54,011 nucleotides of DNA, taken from a virus. This document shows, piece after piece, positions 1 through 7,808 of this stretch. The stretch lies in IMG/VR virus record IMGVR_UViG_3300024264_002174, positions 1 through 54,011 of that record. The stretch is one strand, 5' to 3'. Position 1 is the first letter of the stretch; each line of letters opens with the position of its first letter. The notes under the pieces are model-generated. The model made no database searches. It worked only from the letters and a program-made list of their open reading frames with translations, and had not been told where the DNA came from. Both the position numbers and the translations under genes were made by a program.

Positions 1-235
1 GTACAGGCGAGGCTAAGTTCAACCAACCTTTCCACATATAACGAAAGAACTTATTCGCTAAATCAGGTCGATCTAATCTGTGTGCTATTCTATTAGCTAC
101 TCTTCGGTAAGCTAACTTTGGAGTTTCTTCTGGCATTAAGTATCCTTTTGAGATAGTTGCAATAGAAACTTCATTCATCCATTCTGGGTAATCTTTGCCA
201 GCTTCCCAGCTACTGGTATCTACTATATGTGACAT
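1..235 (-). CDS. nrdA: Ribonucleotide reductase class I, large subunit (N-terminal fragment)
   Basis: This is the first 78 codons of the RNR alpha subunit, cut by the left edge of the window. The ATG is at 233-235 and the frame stays open to base 1. Visible residues include a segment reading ISKGYLMPEETPKLAYRRVA followed by WKGWLNLASPV, which matches the N-terminal substrate-domain region of class I RNR alpha subunits (the NLASP/N-L-x-S-P segment before the first active-site cysteine). It starts 10 bp downstream of the nrdB stop, so the two subunits form an operon in the order nrdB-nrdA. The enzyme would reduce ribonucleotides for phage DNA synthesis. The catalytic cysteines lie outside the window and cannot be checked. 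Confidence 0.85.
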   Translation of the reverse strand, partial: MSHIVDTSSWEAGKDYPEWMNEVSIATISKGYLMPEETPKLAYRRVANRIAHRLDRPDLANKFFRYMWKGWLNLASPV

Positions 236-245
236 AACCTTTATA

Positions 246-1223
246 TTAAAATGCGTTTGACCAATCTAAATGTCCTTTACTGTAGTTTGTAACTCTACTT
301 GCAAAGAAATCTGTTTGTTGTTTTCCAGCGATAACAGCATCAAACCATTTCATAGTTTTTAATGCACCTTTATCGATATCTTCAGCAGGAATAATAGGAC
401 TTAACCCTAAATCTGCCATTTTTGTATTTACTCTATGACGAATAAAGTTTTTTAATTCGTCTTTAGTTAAGTTTTCAAGATCTCCCATTTCAAATATCTT
501 ATCGATAAAATCAAACTCTAACTGTAATGCAGTTACTGCTGCTTCGTTAATATCAGCAATAAGTTCTGGGGTTTTAAACTCTGGATGTTCTGTCATTAGG
601 GTTCTAAATAACCAACATCCTGCTTCAGAGTGAAGACTTTCGTCTCTTACAGACCACTCTACTATCTGTCCTACACCTTTGAGTTTATTTCTCATTTTAA
701 ACGATAATAAAACTGCAAATGAGCTGAATAAATTTACACCTTCAGTAAATGCTGAGAATATAGCTAATGATTTAGCTCTATCATGCCAGTTAGGTTCACC
801 ATTATGACCATCTCTAACATTCATTAAAGATTCTATCTTTGCCATAGTAGCTTCATCTTCCATAAACTCAGCAAAGTTATCTAATCCTAACTGCTCGTTT
901 AATAAAGAATAAGCTTCAGCATGAATCGTTTCAGAAGAGCCTAAAGTAGTTCCCATCATAATAACTTCTGGTTTTCTAAACCACTTTGTTACTAGTGTTG
1001 ACCAATAATCGTTTACTACTGTTTCTGTTTGAGCAAAACCTTTTAAAATACCCCCTACTACATTTTTTTCATGAGGTTTCATATTGGATTTCCAATCAGT
1101 TACGTCTTGTGCCATTGGTACTTCAGTATGTAGCCAGTGTGCTTGTTGTTGCTTTAACCAGTAGTCGTATGCTTTAGGGTACTCGAAGGGCTTGTATACT
1201 ACTCTTTCATTTAATAGACTCAT
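246..1223 (-). CDS. nrdB: Ribonucleotide reductase class Ia, small (radical) subunit
   Basis: The product is a 325-aa di-iron RNR beta subunit, shorter than T4 NrdB (about 388 aa) but complete in its core. The ligand motif ExxHxxxY is present at E98-H101-Y105, so the tyrosyl-radical residue is retained and the enzyme should be class Ia rather than the Tyr-less Ic type. Further ligands are seen in FTEGVN (about residue 159) and DESLHSE (about residue 194). It works with the partial NrdA downstream to make dNTPs. The leader before the ATG is A/T-rich with no Shine-Dalgarno sequence. A 102-bp gap with a hairpin separates it from the helicase gene. Confidence 0.95.
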   Translation of the reverse strand: MSLLNERVVYKPFEYPKAYDYWLKQQQAHWLHTEVPMAQDVTDWKSNMKPHEKNVVGGILKGFAQTETVVNDYWSTLVTKWFRKPEVIMMGTTLGSSETIHAEAYSLLNEQLGLDNFAEFMEDEATMAKIESLMNVRDGHNGEPNWHDRAKSLAIFSAFTEGVNLFSSFAVLLSFKMRNKLKGVGQIVEWSVRDESLHSEAGCWLFRTLMTEHPEFKTPELIADINEAAVTALQLEFDFIDKIFEMGDLENLTKDELKNFIRHRVNTKMADLGLSPIIPAEDIDKGALKTMKWFDAVIAGKQQTDFFASRVTNYSKGHLDWSNAF

Positions 1224-1260
1224 ATATTTTTATATATTGTTGTTGATGTTAGACAAGAAT

Positions 1261-1284
1261 ACCCGTTGGAGAAATCCTTCGGGC
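1261..1284 (-). terminator. Possible hairpin between helicase and nrdB genes
   Basis: The sequence CCCG-TT-GGA-gaaa-TCC-TT-CGGG can fold into a stem with an internal AA/TT mismatch and a 4-nt loop. It lies in the intergenic gap between the helicase and nrdB genes. There is no clear U-tract after it on the minus strand, so it may be an attenuator or processing site rather than a true intrinsic terminator. Confidence 0.25.
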
Positions 1285-1325
1285 ATAGTAATAAATAGAA
1301 TATATATTCAATATTCTTGAAAAAA

Positions 1326-2699
1326 TTATGCATTAAATTCCTCTTGAGTTATTTGACGGGACATTTTAGCTGCATGCTGCTTCTTCTTTAGTTCAAACTG
1401 GATTTCTTCACTAGTTGTAGTAATTAAATCTGCAGCTTCAGCTTTGCCTTCGAAAGTAATGTGCCCATTATTAGTATCCATTTTAACATTATAAGTCATA
1501 CCGTCTTGTCCATAACGGTTTTTCATTACATGTACTCTTCCTGTACCTAAAACTTTATCTTCTTTTTGTCTTGATAGGGAAATACATATATCTGCTACCA
1601 TCATTTTATCATAACTGCCAGCTGCCTTATCTCCTTCTATTACATTATCTCTAGCTCCCATTCTATTAACCTGAGAAGGTGTTAATATTGGTATCTTTAA
1701 GTCTTTTGCTAATCCTTTAGTAGCTATAAATACATCATCTATTTCATCTTTTCTTTCAAACGATTTTCCTCTAGAAGGAGCTCTTAAATAATCTACATAA
1801 TCAATAATAACGAGATCCGGCTTATGATCCATATCCATACACTTCTGGATATGTGACTTAACTGTATTGACAGTAGCTCCTTTTGGAGGGTATTCTTTTA
1901 CTATAAGTTTACCTTTAAGATTATCTACGTATGTTTGGACTTCCTTACGGTGTTTATTAACTTCATCAATAGAGTACCCTGTAAAGTAGCAATCAAATCT
2001 TTTACCCACATAGTCCTCTCCGAGCTCGAGGGTATAGTAATTAACTTTATAACCAAGAGAGACAGCATGAGCAGCAATAGCAACCATACACCATGACTTA
2101 CCGCCACCAGGGTTACCAAAAACAATACCCAAATCGCCAGGTCCGAATCCACCTTGAATACCATCATTAAAAATAGGCCAAGGAGAAGGAATGGTAGGAC
2201 GGTAATCAGTTCTATACCTAGTTTCAACATCTTTATTATACTCATGTCCAATATTTTTATCCATACCTGCTTTCATAGCTTTTTCTACTTGATTTCTAAT
2301 ACCATCGAAGTCTCCTTCTTTAAGTAAATCAGCTGAGTTCAGTATAGCGTTTTTCATTTCTTGATTCTTACAGAAAGTTTGAAACTCTTCCTGTACATAT
2401 TCTAAATCGTCTTGTGTAGCTTCATATGAGTTTCTTAACTCTTCTTTGAGTGCTACTTGAAGTATTTCGTTTTCTAGCTTTTGAAGTTCTACTTTAAGAA
2501 CATCCATAGTTATGTTAGTATGATACTTATCAAAATACTCACATATCTGCTTAATTATCCATTTATGAGAATCAGCATCAAAATAGTGATCATGCAATAC
2601 ATCCCTAACGTTTAATAAAAACTTTTTATCAGTAAGTAGAGATCCTAAGACCTTTAACTGAAACCCTTTCCCGTACTGCTGTAAACTCTTTAATGTCAT
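1326..2699 (-). CDS. gp41: Replicative DNA helicase, DnaB/T4 gp41 type
   Basis: The 457-aa protein has the two-part layout of DnaB-family helicases, with a helical N-terminal region (residues 1-150) and a RecA-like motor domain. The Walker A motif is GNPGGGKS at residues 195-202, and the Walker B strand LVIIDYVDYL follows about 100 residues later. A later segment (SQVNRMGARDN, then a GSYDKMMVAD stretch) resembles DnaB motifs H3/H4. T4 gp41 is 475 aa, so the length fits. It should unwind the fork 5'-3' together with a primase, which is not in this window. The gene lies 23 bp downstream of the nucleotidyltransferase gene and upstream of nrdB. Confidence 0.9.
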   Translation of the reverse strand: MTLKSLQQYGKGFQLKVLGSLLTDKKFLLNVRDVLHDHYFDADSHKWIIKQICEYFDKYHTNITMDVLKVELQKLENEILQVALKEELRNSYEATQDDLEYVQEEFQTFCKNQEMKNAILNSADLLKEGDFDGIRNQVEKAMKAGMDKNIGHEYNKDVETRYRTDYRPTIPSPWPIFNDGIQGGFGPGDLGIVFGNPGGGKSWCMVAIAAHAVSLGYKVNYYTLELGEDYVGKRFDCYFTGYSIDEVNKHRKEVQTYVDNLKGKLIVKEYPPKGATVNTVKSHIQKCMDMDHKPDLVIIDYVDYLRAPSRGKSFERKDEIDDVFIATKGLAKDLKIPILTPSQVNRMGARDNVIEGDKAAGSYDKMMVADICISLSRQKEDKVLGTGRVHVMKNRYGQDGMTYNVKMDTNNGHITFEGKAEAADLITTTSEEIQFELKKKQHAAKMSRQITQEEFNA

Positions 2700-2722
2700 A
2701 TAAAACCTTTGTTATAATATAA

Positions 2723-3145
2723 TTACTTTTTATCTAACAACCAACTGCTTGATTGTATTTTATCTCCTAAGCCATCAATCAATTCTATGTCGAACTGTTT
2801 GCATATATCAGCTTCTGGTATAGTTCCGTTATTTTGATCGCCACCGTTAGCAAATGCGAGTTTTACCGAACCGTAGAATTTATCTACCATTACCTTTAAT
2901 GTAGCATTTTGAGTAGAATCTTTATCTATTGAAATCCAGGCCATATCGACTATAGATAAGGATCTAATAATACGTATTCTTTCATCTTCATCCTGAAAGA
3001 ATTTAGAACCTTTCATTTTCCTTTGATTATCGTTATTCACAATTACTATAAGTAAATCACCTATTTCTTTAGCCTTTTCAAATAAGTCTAAATGACCTTT
3101 ATGTAGAGGATTAAAGTATCCGCTAACTATTATTGCTTTTTTCAT
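2723..3145 (-). CDS. Nucleotidyltransferase, cytidylyltransferase-like (HxGH)
   Basis: The 140-aa protein has the nucleotidyltransferase alpha/beta fold signature: an N-terminal strand then GYFNPLHKGH, giving the HxGH motif at residues 15-18. A C-terminal IQSSSWLL takes the place of the ISTTxxR/SSSxxx motif of this superfamily (TagD, HldE C-terminal domain, NMNAT-like enzymes). It would transfer a nucleotidyl group from CTP or ATP to a phosphorylated small molecule, but the substrate cannot be inferred. The start overlaps the previous nucleotidyltransferase gene by 23 bp, so the two are translationally linked and may act as a pair. Confidence 0.75.
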   Translation of the reverse strand: MKKAIIVSGYFNPLHKGHLDLFEKAKEIGDLLIVIVNNDNQRKMKGSKFFQDEDERIRIIRSLSIVDMAWISIDKDSTQNATLKVMVDKFYGSVKLAFANGGDQNNGTIPEADICKQFDIELIDGLGDKIQSSSWLLDKK

Positions 3146-3539
3146 AACTTTCAGCTATTAATTTTTTAAATTTAGTTGTGCTCCATCCATGATCTCTGTT
3201 CAGATAGTGAATTGGTATTTTTAAATCGTCTCCAGTAAAAGGCTTATCTATATAATCATCTCCTAAAAACCTAATATCAAATTCTCCTACTTTAAGTAAA
3301 TCGTATAACTGTTCCTCATATGTATACCTTATAACATCATCAACATCTCCTAAAGCCATCAGTATATCTTTTCTGTCATCAGGTGAAAGTACAGGTTTAA
3401 GTTTATGTGGTCTTTCAATAGAAGGATCAGTATGTAATAGTACTACTAATACAACACAGTTTTTTTTCATCTCAGAAAACATCTTAATATATCCTGGATG
3501 CAGTACGTCAAAATTACCTGCTATAACTCCTTTAATCAT
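3123..3539 (-). CDS. Nucleotidyltransferase, TagD-like (HPGY variant)
   Basis: The 138-aa protein has the same superfamily core as its downstream neighbour: AGNFDVLHPGY places an HxGY variant of the HxGH motif at residues 14-17, and GWSTTKFKKLI near residues 118-130 matches the ISTTxxK/R motif of glycerol-3-phosphate cytidylyltransferase-like enzymes. The second His is replaced by Tyr, which may lower or change activity. It overlaps the membrane-protein gene upstream by 8 bp and the second nucleotidyltransferase downstream by 23 bp. It may be a paralogue with a different substrate or a partner subunit. Confidence 0.7.
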   Translation of the reverse strand: MIKGVIAGNFDVLHPGYIKMFSEMKKNCVVLVVLLHTDPSIERPHKLKPVLSPDDRKDILMALGDVDDVIRYTYEEQLYDLLKVGEFDIRFLGDDYIDKPFTGDDLKIPIHYLNRDHGWSTTKFKKLIAESYEKSNNS

Positions 3540-3888
3540 ATTTCCAAAAAACTTGAAGTAACACTATAACAAGTGCTAATATTAATATTATTCCAGTTTT
3601 CATATTTACTCCTTCTTTCATAAAGATGTATGTGAGTAAAGTAAAACTAAATATACCAGTTGCGAATCCTAATAATCTAGAAGGCCACAGTTTTCCATCG
3701 AATGCTTCTACTATATATGTAGTACCGTATATGTAACTCATACCGACCGGTATACCCATCAAAGCTGCAACCCAAAAAGGGTTCTCTTTAACCCAAGTAT
3801 TGAGAAACTGTCCATTAGTTTGAAACCAAGACAGAGCTTGAGCAATTAAAAATAAAAATACTCCTATGAGTAGTGTTTTGTAGTTCAT
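3532..3888 (-). CDS. Small multi-pass membrane protein, unknown function
   Basis: The 118-aa protein has about four hydrophobic segments (around residues 5-21, 38-55, 70-90 and 96-114) separated by short polar loops, and a short charged C-terminus. It is therefore probably an inner-membrane protein. I do not recognise the family. It overlaps the RNase H gene upstream by 4 bp and a nucleotidyltransferase downstream by 8 bp, so it is part of the replication/metabolism operon. A role linked to the nucleotidyltransferases is possible but unproven. Confidence 0.7.
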   Translation of the reverse strand: MNYKTLLIGVFLFLIAQALSWFQTNGQFLNTWVKENPFWVAALMGIPVGMSYIYGTTYIVEAFDGKLWPSRLLGFATGIFSFTLLTYIFMKEGVNMKTGIILILALVIVLLQVFWKYD

Positions 3889-4901
3889 GATACAGTAGTT
3901 AGTCTTCTAAAGTTTTCTAGCCATCCTTCAGTGTTTTTAGTAATTCCTTCTATTTTGTCTTGATCTAGTGAATGAAGGAAGGCACCAGTCTGTAAATCAG
4001 GTACTGGTGAATTAAGTACTTCGTTTACATATTCTTTTTCTTTATCATCTAAAGCTGTAATGTGTAGATCCATAAGTTCGAAGTTAGTTTCAACTTTTCT
4101 CCAATTATGAATAATTTTAGCGAAAATCTTTTTGCCGTCTAATTTTTCTTCTGCTACTTTATAAACATAGTCGAGATTAGTTTTTTCAGTAAGTAGTTTA
4201 GGAAATTCAGCTACAATAGTCTTAATACCTAATCCTTTAACTCCCTGAAGATTATCAGAGTTATCACCAGTTAATGCTTTTACTATATTGTAATTCTCTG
4301 GTAGTACCTTTAGTTCTTGAAATATGTTATCTTTTGTAAAGATTTTCTTTTTAACTGGTGCATATACCTCTATAGTATCGTCTACCAACTGTAAAAAATC
4401 TTTATCTGATGAAACTATAGTACACTTTTTTACGTTTGAGGTAGAAGCTTTTTTTGCAATCCAAGCCATTATATCATCAGCTTCTAACTTGTCCATGACT
4501 AACTGATGTACTGGAAGGCAGTCCAAATAGTCTTGAGTTCTGTATAGCTGCCCTATCAATGCTTCTGTTTCCTCCTCTTTAGTATCGTATAGACCCCAAT
4601 GAGTAATTCTACTAGTAGCACGTTGTGCTTTATAGTTAGGATCAATATTCTTTCTATTAGCAGATCCTCCTTTACCGTCCCATACTATTATTACTCTAGT
4701 TGGATCGAATATACGAGTAACATACCCTAAGGAACGAAGAAACCCGACCAGGCCTCCAACGTGGGCGCCTGATGGGTTCATCGCTTTGAGCAGCGAGAAC
4801 GACCTGATTAAGGTGTTCATCGCATCAACGACTAAAATATGGTCGTTTAATGCTCGGGGAGGGGTTTCTTTTAAGTTTTTTATTATATCGTTATATGACA
4901 T
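3885..4901 (-). CDS. rnh: RNase H / 5'-3' exonuclease, T4 Rnh-like (FEN family)
   Basis: The 338-aa protein is a FEN/5'-nuclease family member (T4 Rnh is 305 aa). Metal-binding acidic motifs are visible: VVDAMNTL (D26), EADDIMAW, SSDKDFLQL, and GDNSDNLQGVKGLGIKT, which is the helix-hairpin-helix region typical of the family. It would remove RNA primers from Okazaki fragments behind the fork, acting with gp32. It sits between the 2OG-oxygenase gene (adjacent, no gap) and a membrane-protein gene (4-bp overlap). Confidence 0.88.
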   Translation of the reverse strand: MSYNDIIKNLKETPPRALNDHILVVDAMNTLIRSFSLLKAMNPSGAHVGGLVGFLRSLGYVTRIFDPTRVIIVWDGKGGSANRKNIDPNYKAQRATSRITHWGLYDTKEEETEALIGQLYRTQDYLDCLPVHQLVMDKLEADDIMAWIAKKASTSNVKKCTIVSSDKDFLQLVDDTIEVYAPVKKKIFTKDNIFQELKVLPENYNIVKALTGDNSDNLQGVKGLGIKTIVAEFPKLLTEKTNLDYVYKVAEEKLDGKKIFAKIIHNWRKVETNFELMDLHITALDDKEKEYVNEVLNSPVPDLQTGAFLHSLDQDKIEGITKNTEGWLENFRRLTTVS

Positions 4902-5399
4902 CTATATGATAGAACGTTTTTGTTCTGTATTTTTATGTATCCAGCCAACTATTACAAACCTTATACCTTGTTCTACTGGTTTTACTCCATGGTATTCAGA
5001 GCTGTTAAAGATAAGAGCTCTACCTGTTTTTAATTCTACTACTTTATCTTCTAAGAAGAATTGACCTCCTTTATACTCACCCACATTGAGAGGTATAGAA
5101 AAAGAATATATTCGATTATTAAGATGATTTGAATCTTTGTGTTTATTATACTTTCCTCCTGGAGTGTATCTAAGTAAGACTAGTTCTTTCAGCAACCCTA
5201 ATTGAGTAGTATGTTTATTAATAGTATCAAAAATAAACTCATCATGAAGTATTGATACTTCTTCTACTATTCTATATTGAGTAACTTTTTTTTTACTTCG
5301 TCTACCTACAGCTCCAGGAGTCCATGCTGTATTAGTAGCATATCTTTCTAGTATAGCAGTACATTCTTCTTTAGAAAAAACTTGTACTTGATTAAACAC
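4902..5399 (-). CDS. 2OG-Fe(II) dioxygenase, prolyl-4-hydroxylase-like
   Basis: The 165-aa protein carries the double-stranded beta-helix iron site: HxD at H87/D89, the distal His at H137 (in EYHGVKPV) and the 2-oxoglutarate-binding Arg at R147. Family members hydroxylate protein side chains, nucleobases or small molecules, and the substrate here is unknown. It overlaps the uvsX stop by 1 bp and abuts the RNase H start, so it belongs to the DNA-metabolism operon rather than to the virion-modification cassette. A role in base modification or protein hydroxylation is possible. Confidence 0.8.
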   Translation of the reverse strand: MFNQVQVFSKEECTAILERYATNTAWTPGAVGRRSKKKVTQYRIVEEVSILHDEFIFDTINKHTTQLGLLKELVLLRYTPGGKYNKHKDSNHLNNRIYSFSIPLNVGEYKGGQFFLEDKVVELKTGRALIFNSSEYHGVKPVEQGIRFVIVGWIHKNTEQKRSII

Positions 5400-6469
5400 T
5401 AATCTAAAATATTAGGAGTAATAGGAGTTTCTTCTAAATCTCCTTCTTCAATTAAATCGAAGTCTACTGATCCTACTAATTTTAGCCAATGATCTTTATG
5501 GGCATCTTTGTATTTATCTATATCTCTCTTATCATCAGCTATAAAACCATGAGGTGTCATTACTATTCTACCTCTTGACTGTACTCCGCCGATATGATTC
5601 TTCTCTACTTGAACGTTAGTACGTTTAGCAAACTCTACCTGCATACCAGCTTTGATAGCTTTAATCTTAGACGTACCTGGATTAGTTATGTTACCAAAAG
5701 TAACCACTAAAGTAGCATCGTACCACATAGACATTCCACCTTTATTCTGAAGCTTAGGTTGACCCATAGGCGATTCTGGTTTCATAGTCCATACTTTATT
5801 AATAGCTACTAACGTATTAGTATATGGAGAGTTTTCTTTTCTAGATAATAGAATCTTCTGATTAAGATTATTACCAAACTGAGTAGACATAGCACCTGCA
5901 TTCCATTCGTTGTTGTTCTTATTAGAACGTACTGAAAGATCACAAGGTACTGAACCTATACTATCCCAAAAGAAACACATATCATAAGGTAAGTTACCTT
6001 TAGCTTGTTCGTCCATCAAGTCAGCAATATAAACCGCTACCTCTTCAATAGTATTAAGTATACCTCTATCTGCGTATAAGAAATGACCTTCGTAGTCAAC
6101 AACTGTACCATTAGCATCAGTTACTTCTTCAAACTCTAGACCCATCTCTTTAGCATGCTCCCAAGACCATTTCATCTCAGTTACAATAAAGACTGGTAAT
6201 ATACCTTGTTTTTGAGCATTCACCGCAGCTTCTATCAGAGCAGTAGTCTTTCCTGTATCACTATGTCCACGTAGTAGAGTGATATGTCCGGTAGGAATAC
6301 CAGGTAAGGAAGTAATATCTTGAAAAGCTTTAGAAAGCGGTATCCATCCTTGCTCCTTAAACTTTACAGAAGCATTAGCAAAACCTTTCTTTTTCTTAAA
6401 ATTACCTAAATTAAACGACTTACGTACAGCAGCGGTCGCTTTAGCTTGTGTATCTTCTTTTTTCGCCAT
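5399..6469 (-). CDS. uvsX: UvsX RecA-like recombinase
   Basis: The 356-aa protein matches T4 UvsX in size (about 390 aa) and layout. The Walker A motif is GHSDTGKTT at residues 68-76. The Walker B-like strand MCFFWDSIGSV and a loop with NNNEWNAGAMS (DNA-binding L1/L2 area) follow. It catalyses strand invasion for recombination-dependent replication, acting on gp32-coated ssDNA. It starts on the last base of the gp32 stop (1-bp overlap), so the two are translationally coupled. Confidence 0.93.
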   Translation of the reverse strand: MAKKEDTQAKATAAVRKSFNLGNFKKKKGFANASVKFKEQGWIPLSKAFQDITSLPGIPTGHITLLRGHSDTGKTTALIEAAVNAQKQGILPVFIVTEMKWSWEHAKEMGLEFEEVTDANGTVVDYEGHFLYADRGILNTIEEVAVYIADLMDEQAKGNLPYDMCFFWDSIGSVPCDLSVRSNKNNNEWNAGAMSTQFGNNLNQKILLSRKENSPYTNTLVAINKVWTMKPESPMGQPKLQNKGGMSMWYDATLVVTFGNITNPGTSKIKAIKAGMQVEFAKRTNVQVEKNHIGGVQSRGRIVMTPHGFIADDKRDIDKYKDAHKDHWLKLVGSVDFDLIEEGDLEETPITPNILD

Positions 6470-7254
6470 TATTCATTGAATAGATCATCAAACTTACTAA
6501 CTGTATCTTGGTTTCCTGCTGTTGCTGTTTCTAACGTAAAGTCAGTTTTAGGTGAAGCAACTTCAGCTCCTGCAGCTGGTAGATCTTCTTCCGTAGTAGC
6601 AGTAGGATCTAAATACTTTTGCAGTTGCTTTTTAACGAAATCATACTGCATAGGTTTGTGAACTTCCATAGGATCTGGTTGCTCTTTCAACCAAGACTCT
6701 ACTTGTGTAGTATTATCCGATAATTCAGTTTGTTTAGGTTTGATTCTAACACTAGTCTGAGGGTAAGGGTTTCCTTGTACCTGCTCCACGACTAGGTCCC
6801 ATCCGTTAATAACGTCTGTGATATCTCCGATATCTTCATCGGCGATTAAAGCAAGTAATGCTTTATATATAGTAATACCGAATCCCCATAGTCTAACTCC
6901 TTTATCTTCTTCTCCTCTAACTATTACAGGAGCAAAGATTCTAGTTTTAGGGTTAAGTTTACCAGCTAGAGACCAGTTGTCTTTATCTGATGTCTTTTTT
7001 AATTCGTTTACAAATTCTTCGATAGGGTCTTGTTTACCGAAGTTTGACAATGCAACCATTGGTCGATCTCCTACTCCATAGTGAAATTTGAGCTCTTTGA
7101 ATGGCATTGTCGGATCAAAAGCAGAAGGTACTAGTCGTACAGTTTGCTTACCTACTTCAGGTTTCCAAAATATTTTGGTGTAGTCAGTTTTTTCTCTCTC
7201 TTGACCATTAGAGTTTAAGGCATCTAGTTTAGCCTTGATTGCATTTAAGTCCAT
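6469..7254 (-). CDS. gp32: Single-stranded DNA-binding protein, T4 gp32-like
   Basis: The 261-aa protein has the gp32 plan: a short basic N-terminal cooperativity region (NAIKAKLDALN), an OB-fold core beginning with KIFWKPEVGKQTVRLVPS, and an acidic C-terminal tail ending in KFDDLFNE that in T4 recruits replication proteins. T4 gp32 is 301 aa. No cysteine is present anywhere, so the structural zinc site of T4 gp32 is absent. The gene is immediately upstream of uvsX. A TTATATTATTATA-type motif lies upstream at 7272-7291, but the promoter is uncertain. Confidence 0.88.
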   Translation of the reverse strand: MDLNAIKAKLDALNSNGQEREKTDYTKIFWKPEVGKQTVRLVPSAFDPTMPFKELKFHYGVGDRPMVALSNFGKQDPIEEFVNELKKTSDKDNWSLAGKLNPKTRIFAPVIVRGEEDKGVRLWGFGITIYKALLALIADEDIGDITDVINGWDLVVEQVQGNPYPQTSVRIKPKQTELSDNTTQVESWLKEQPDPMEVHKPMQYDFVKKQLQKYLDPTATTEEDLPAAGAEVASPKTDFTLETATAGNQDTVSKFDDLFNE

Positions 7255-7329
7255 ATAACTGTTTTTAATTTATAACTTTATAATAATATAAGAATAAAAA
7301 ACTTAACTGGCAACTAAAAATAAATTATT

Positions 7330-7785
7330 TTACTGAATTTCTACTATCTTAAATAACTTAGTATTGATTCTTTTAAGTTCAGAACCTTTAGTTAATAAGA
7401 CACAGTTTCTAAAGTCAGGCCAGTTAATTCTATAAGTAGTATCAAGTACTCCTCCATTTAACTCTTTAATAAGAGTATTAAGAGCGTTAATAGTATAGAG
7501 GGTATTGGATTCCTTTTTACGGTGAACCAATATTGTGTTAGGAAGAAAACTAGATACATTGCCGAAATCGACATTATATGTTAGTATATACTCGTCCTGG
7601 CTTTTAGAATAAAGTATAAATATTTTATTGTAAATAATATTGTATTTATCCTTAATAACCTCGAGTACAGTATCTAATTCATCTTCTGTTGCAAATGTAC
7701 AGAATAGTTTATTACTCATATCTTCAAATAGTCCTATAGGGTCAAAATCATAATCGAAACCTAATTTTTCTTGAATGGTATTCAT
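7330..7785 (-). CDS. Hypothetical protein between DNA polymerase and gp32
   Basis: The 151-aa protein is of unknown function. It is soluble, with mixed alpha/beta character and no catalytic motif I recognise. The C-terminal third (NCVLLTKGSELKRINTKLFKI) looks conserved in style, with alternating basic and hydrophobic residues that could bind nucleic acid or a replication partner. It sits 23 bp downstream of the polymerase and 75 bp upstream of gp32, so a role in replication is a reasonable guess from context only. The sequence ATATTTATAT lies 5 bp before the ATG. Confidence 0.6.
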   Translation of the reverse strand: MNTIQEKLGFDYDFDPIGLFEDMSNKLFCTFATEDELDTVLEVIKDKYNIIYNKIFILYSKSQDEYILTYNVDFGNVSSFLPNTILVHRKKESNTLYTINALNTLIKELNGGVLDTTYRINWPDFRNCVLLTKGSELKRINTKLFKIVEIQ

Positions 7786-7808
7786 TCTAATATAAATATG
7801 AAGTTAGT

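Noticed and set aside
1925-2251. Hydrophobic 108-codon frame inside the helicase gene
   Set aside because: It is an alternative frame within the P-loop helicase; the apparent membrane segments come from out-of-frame reading of conserved codons.
4786-5064. Plus-strand 92-codon open frame crossing the rnh/oxygenase border
   Set aside because: It overlaps two conserved enzymes on the minus strand, and all neighbouring genes are on the minus strand.
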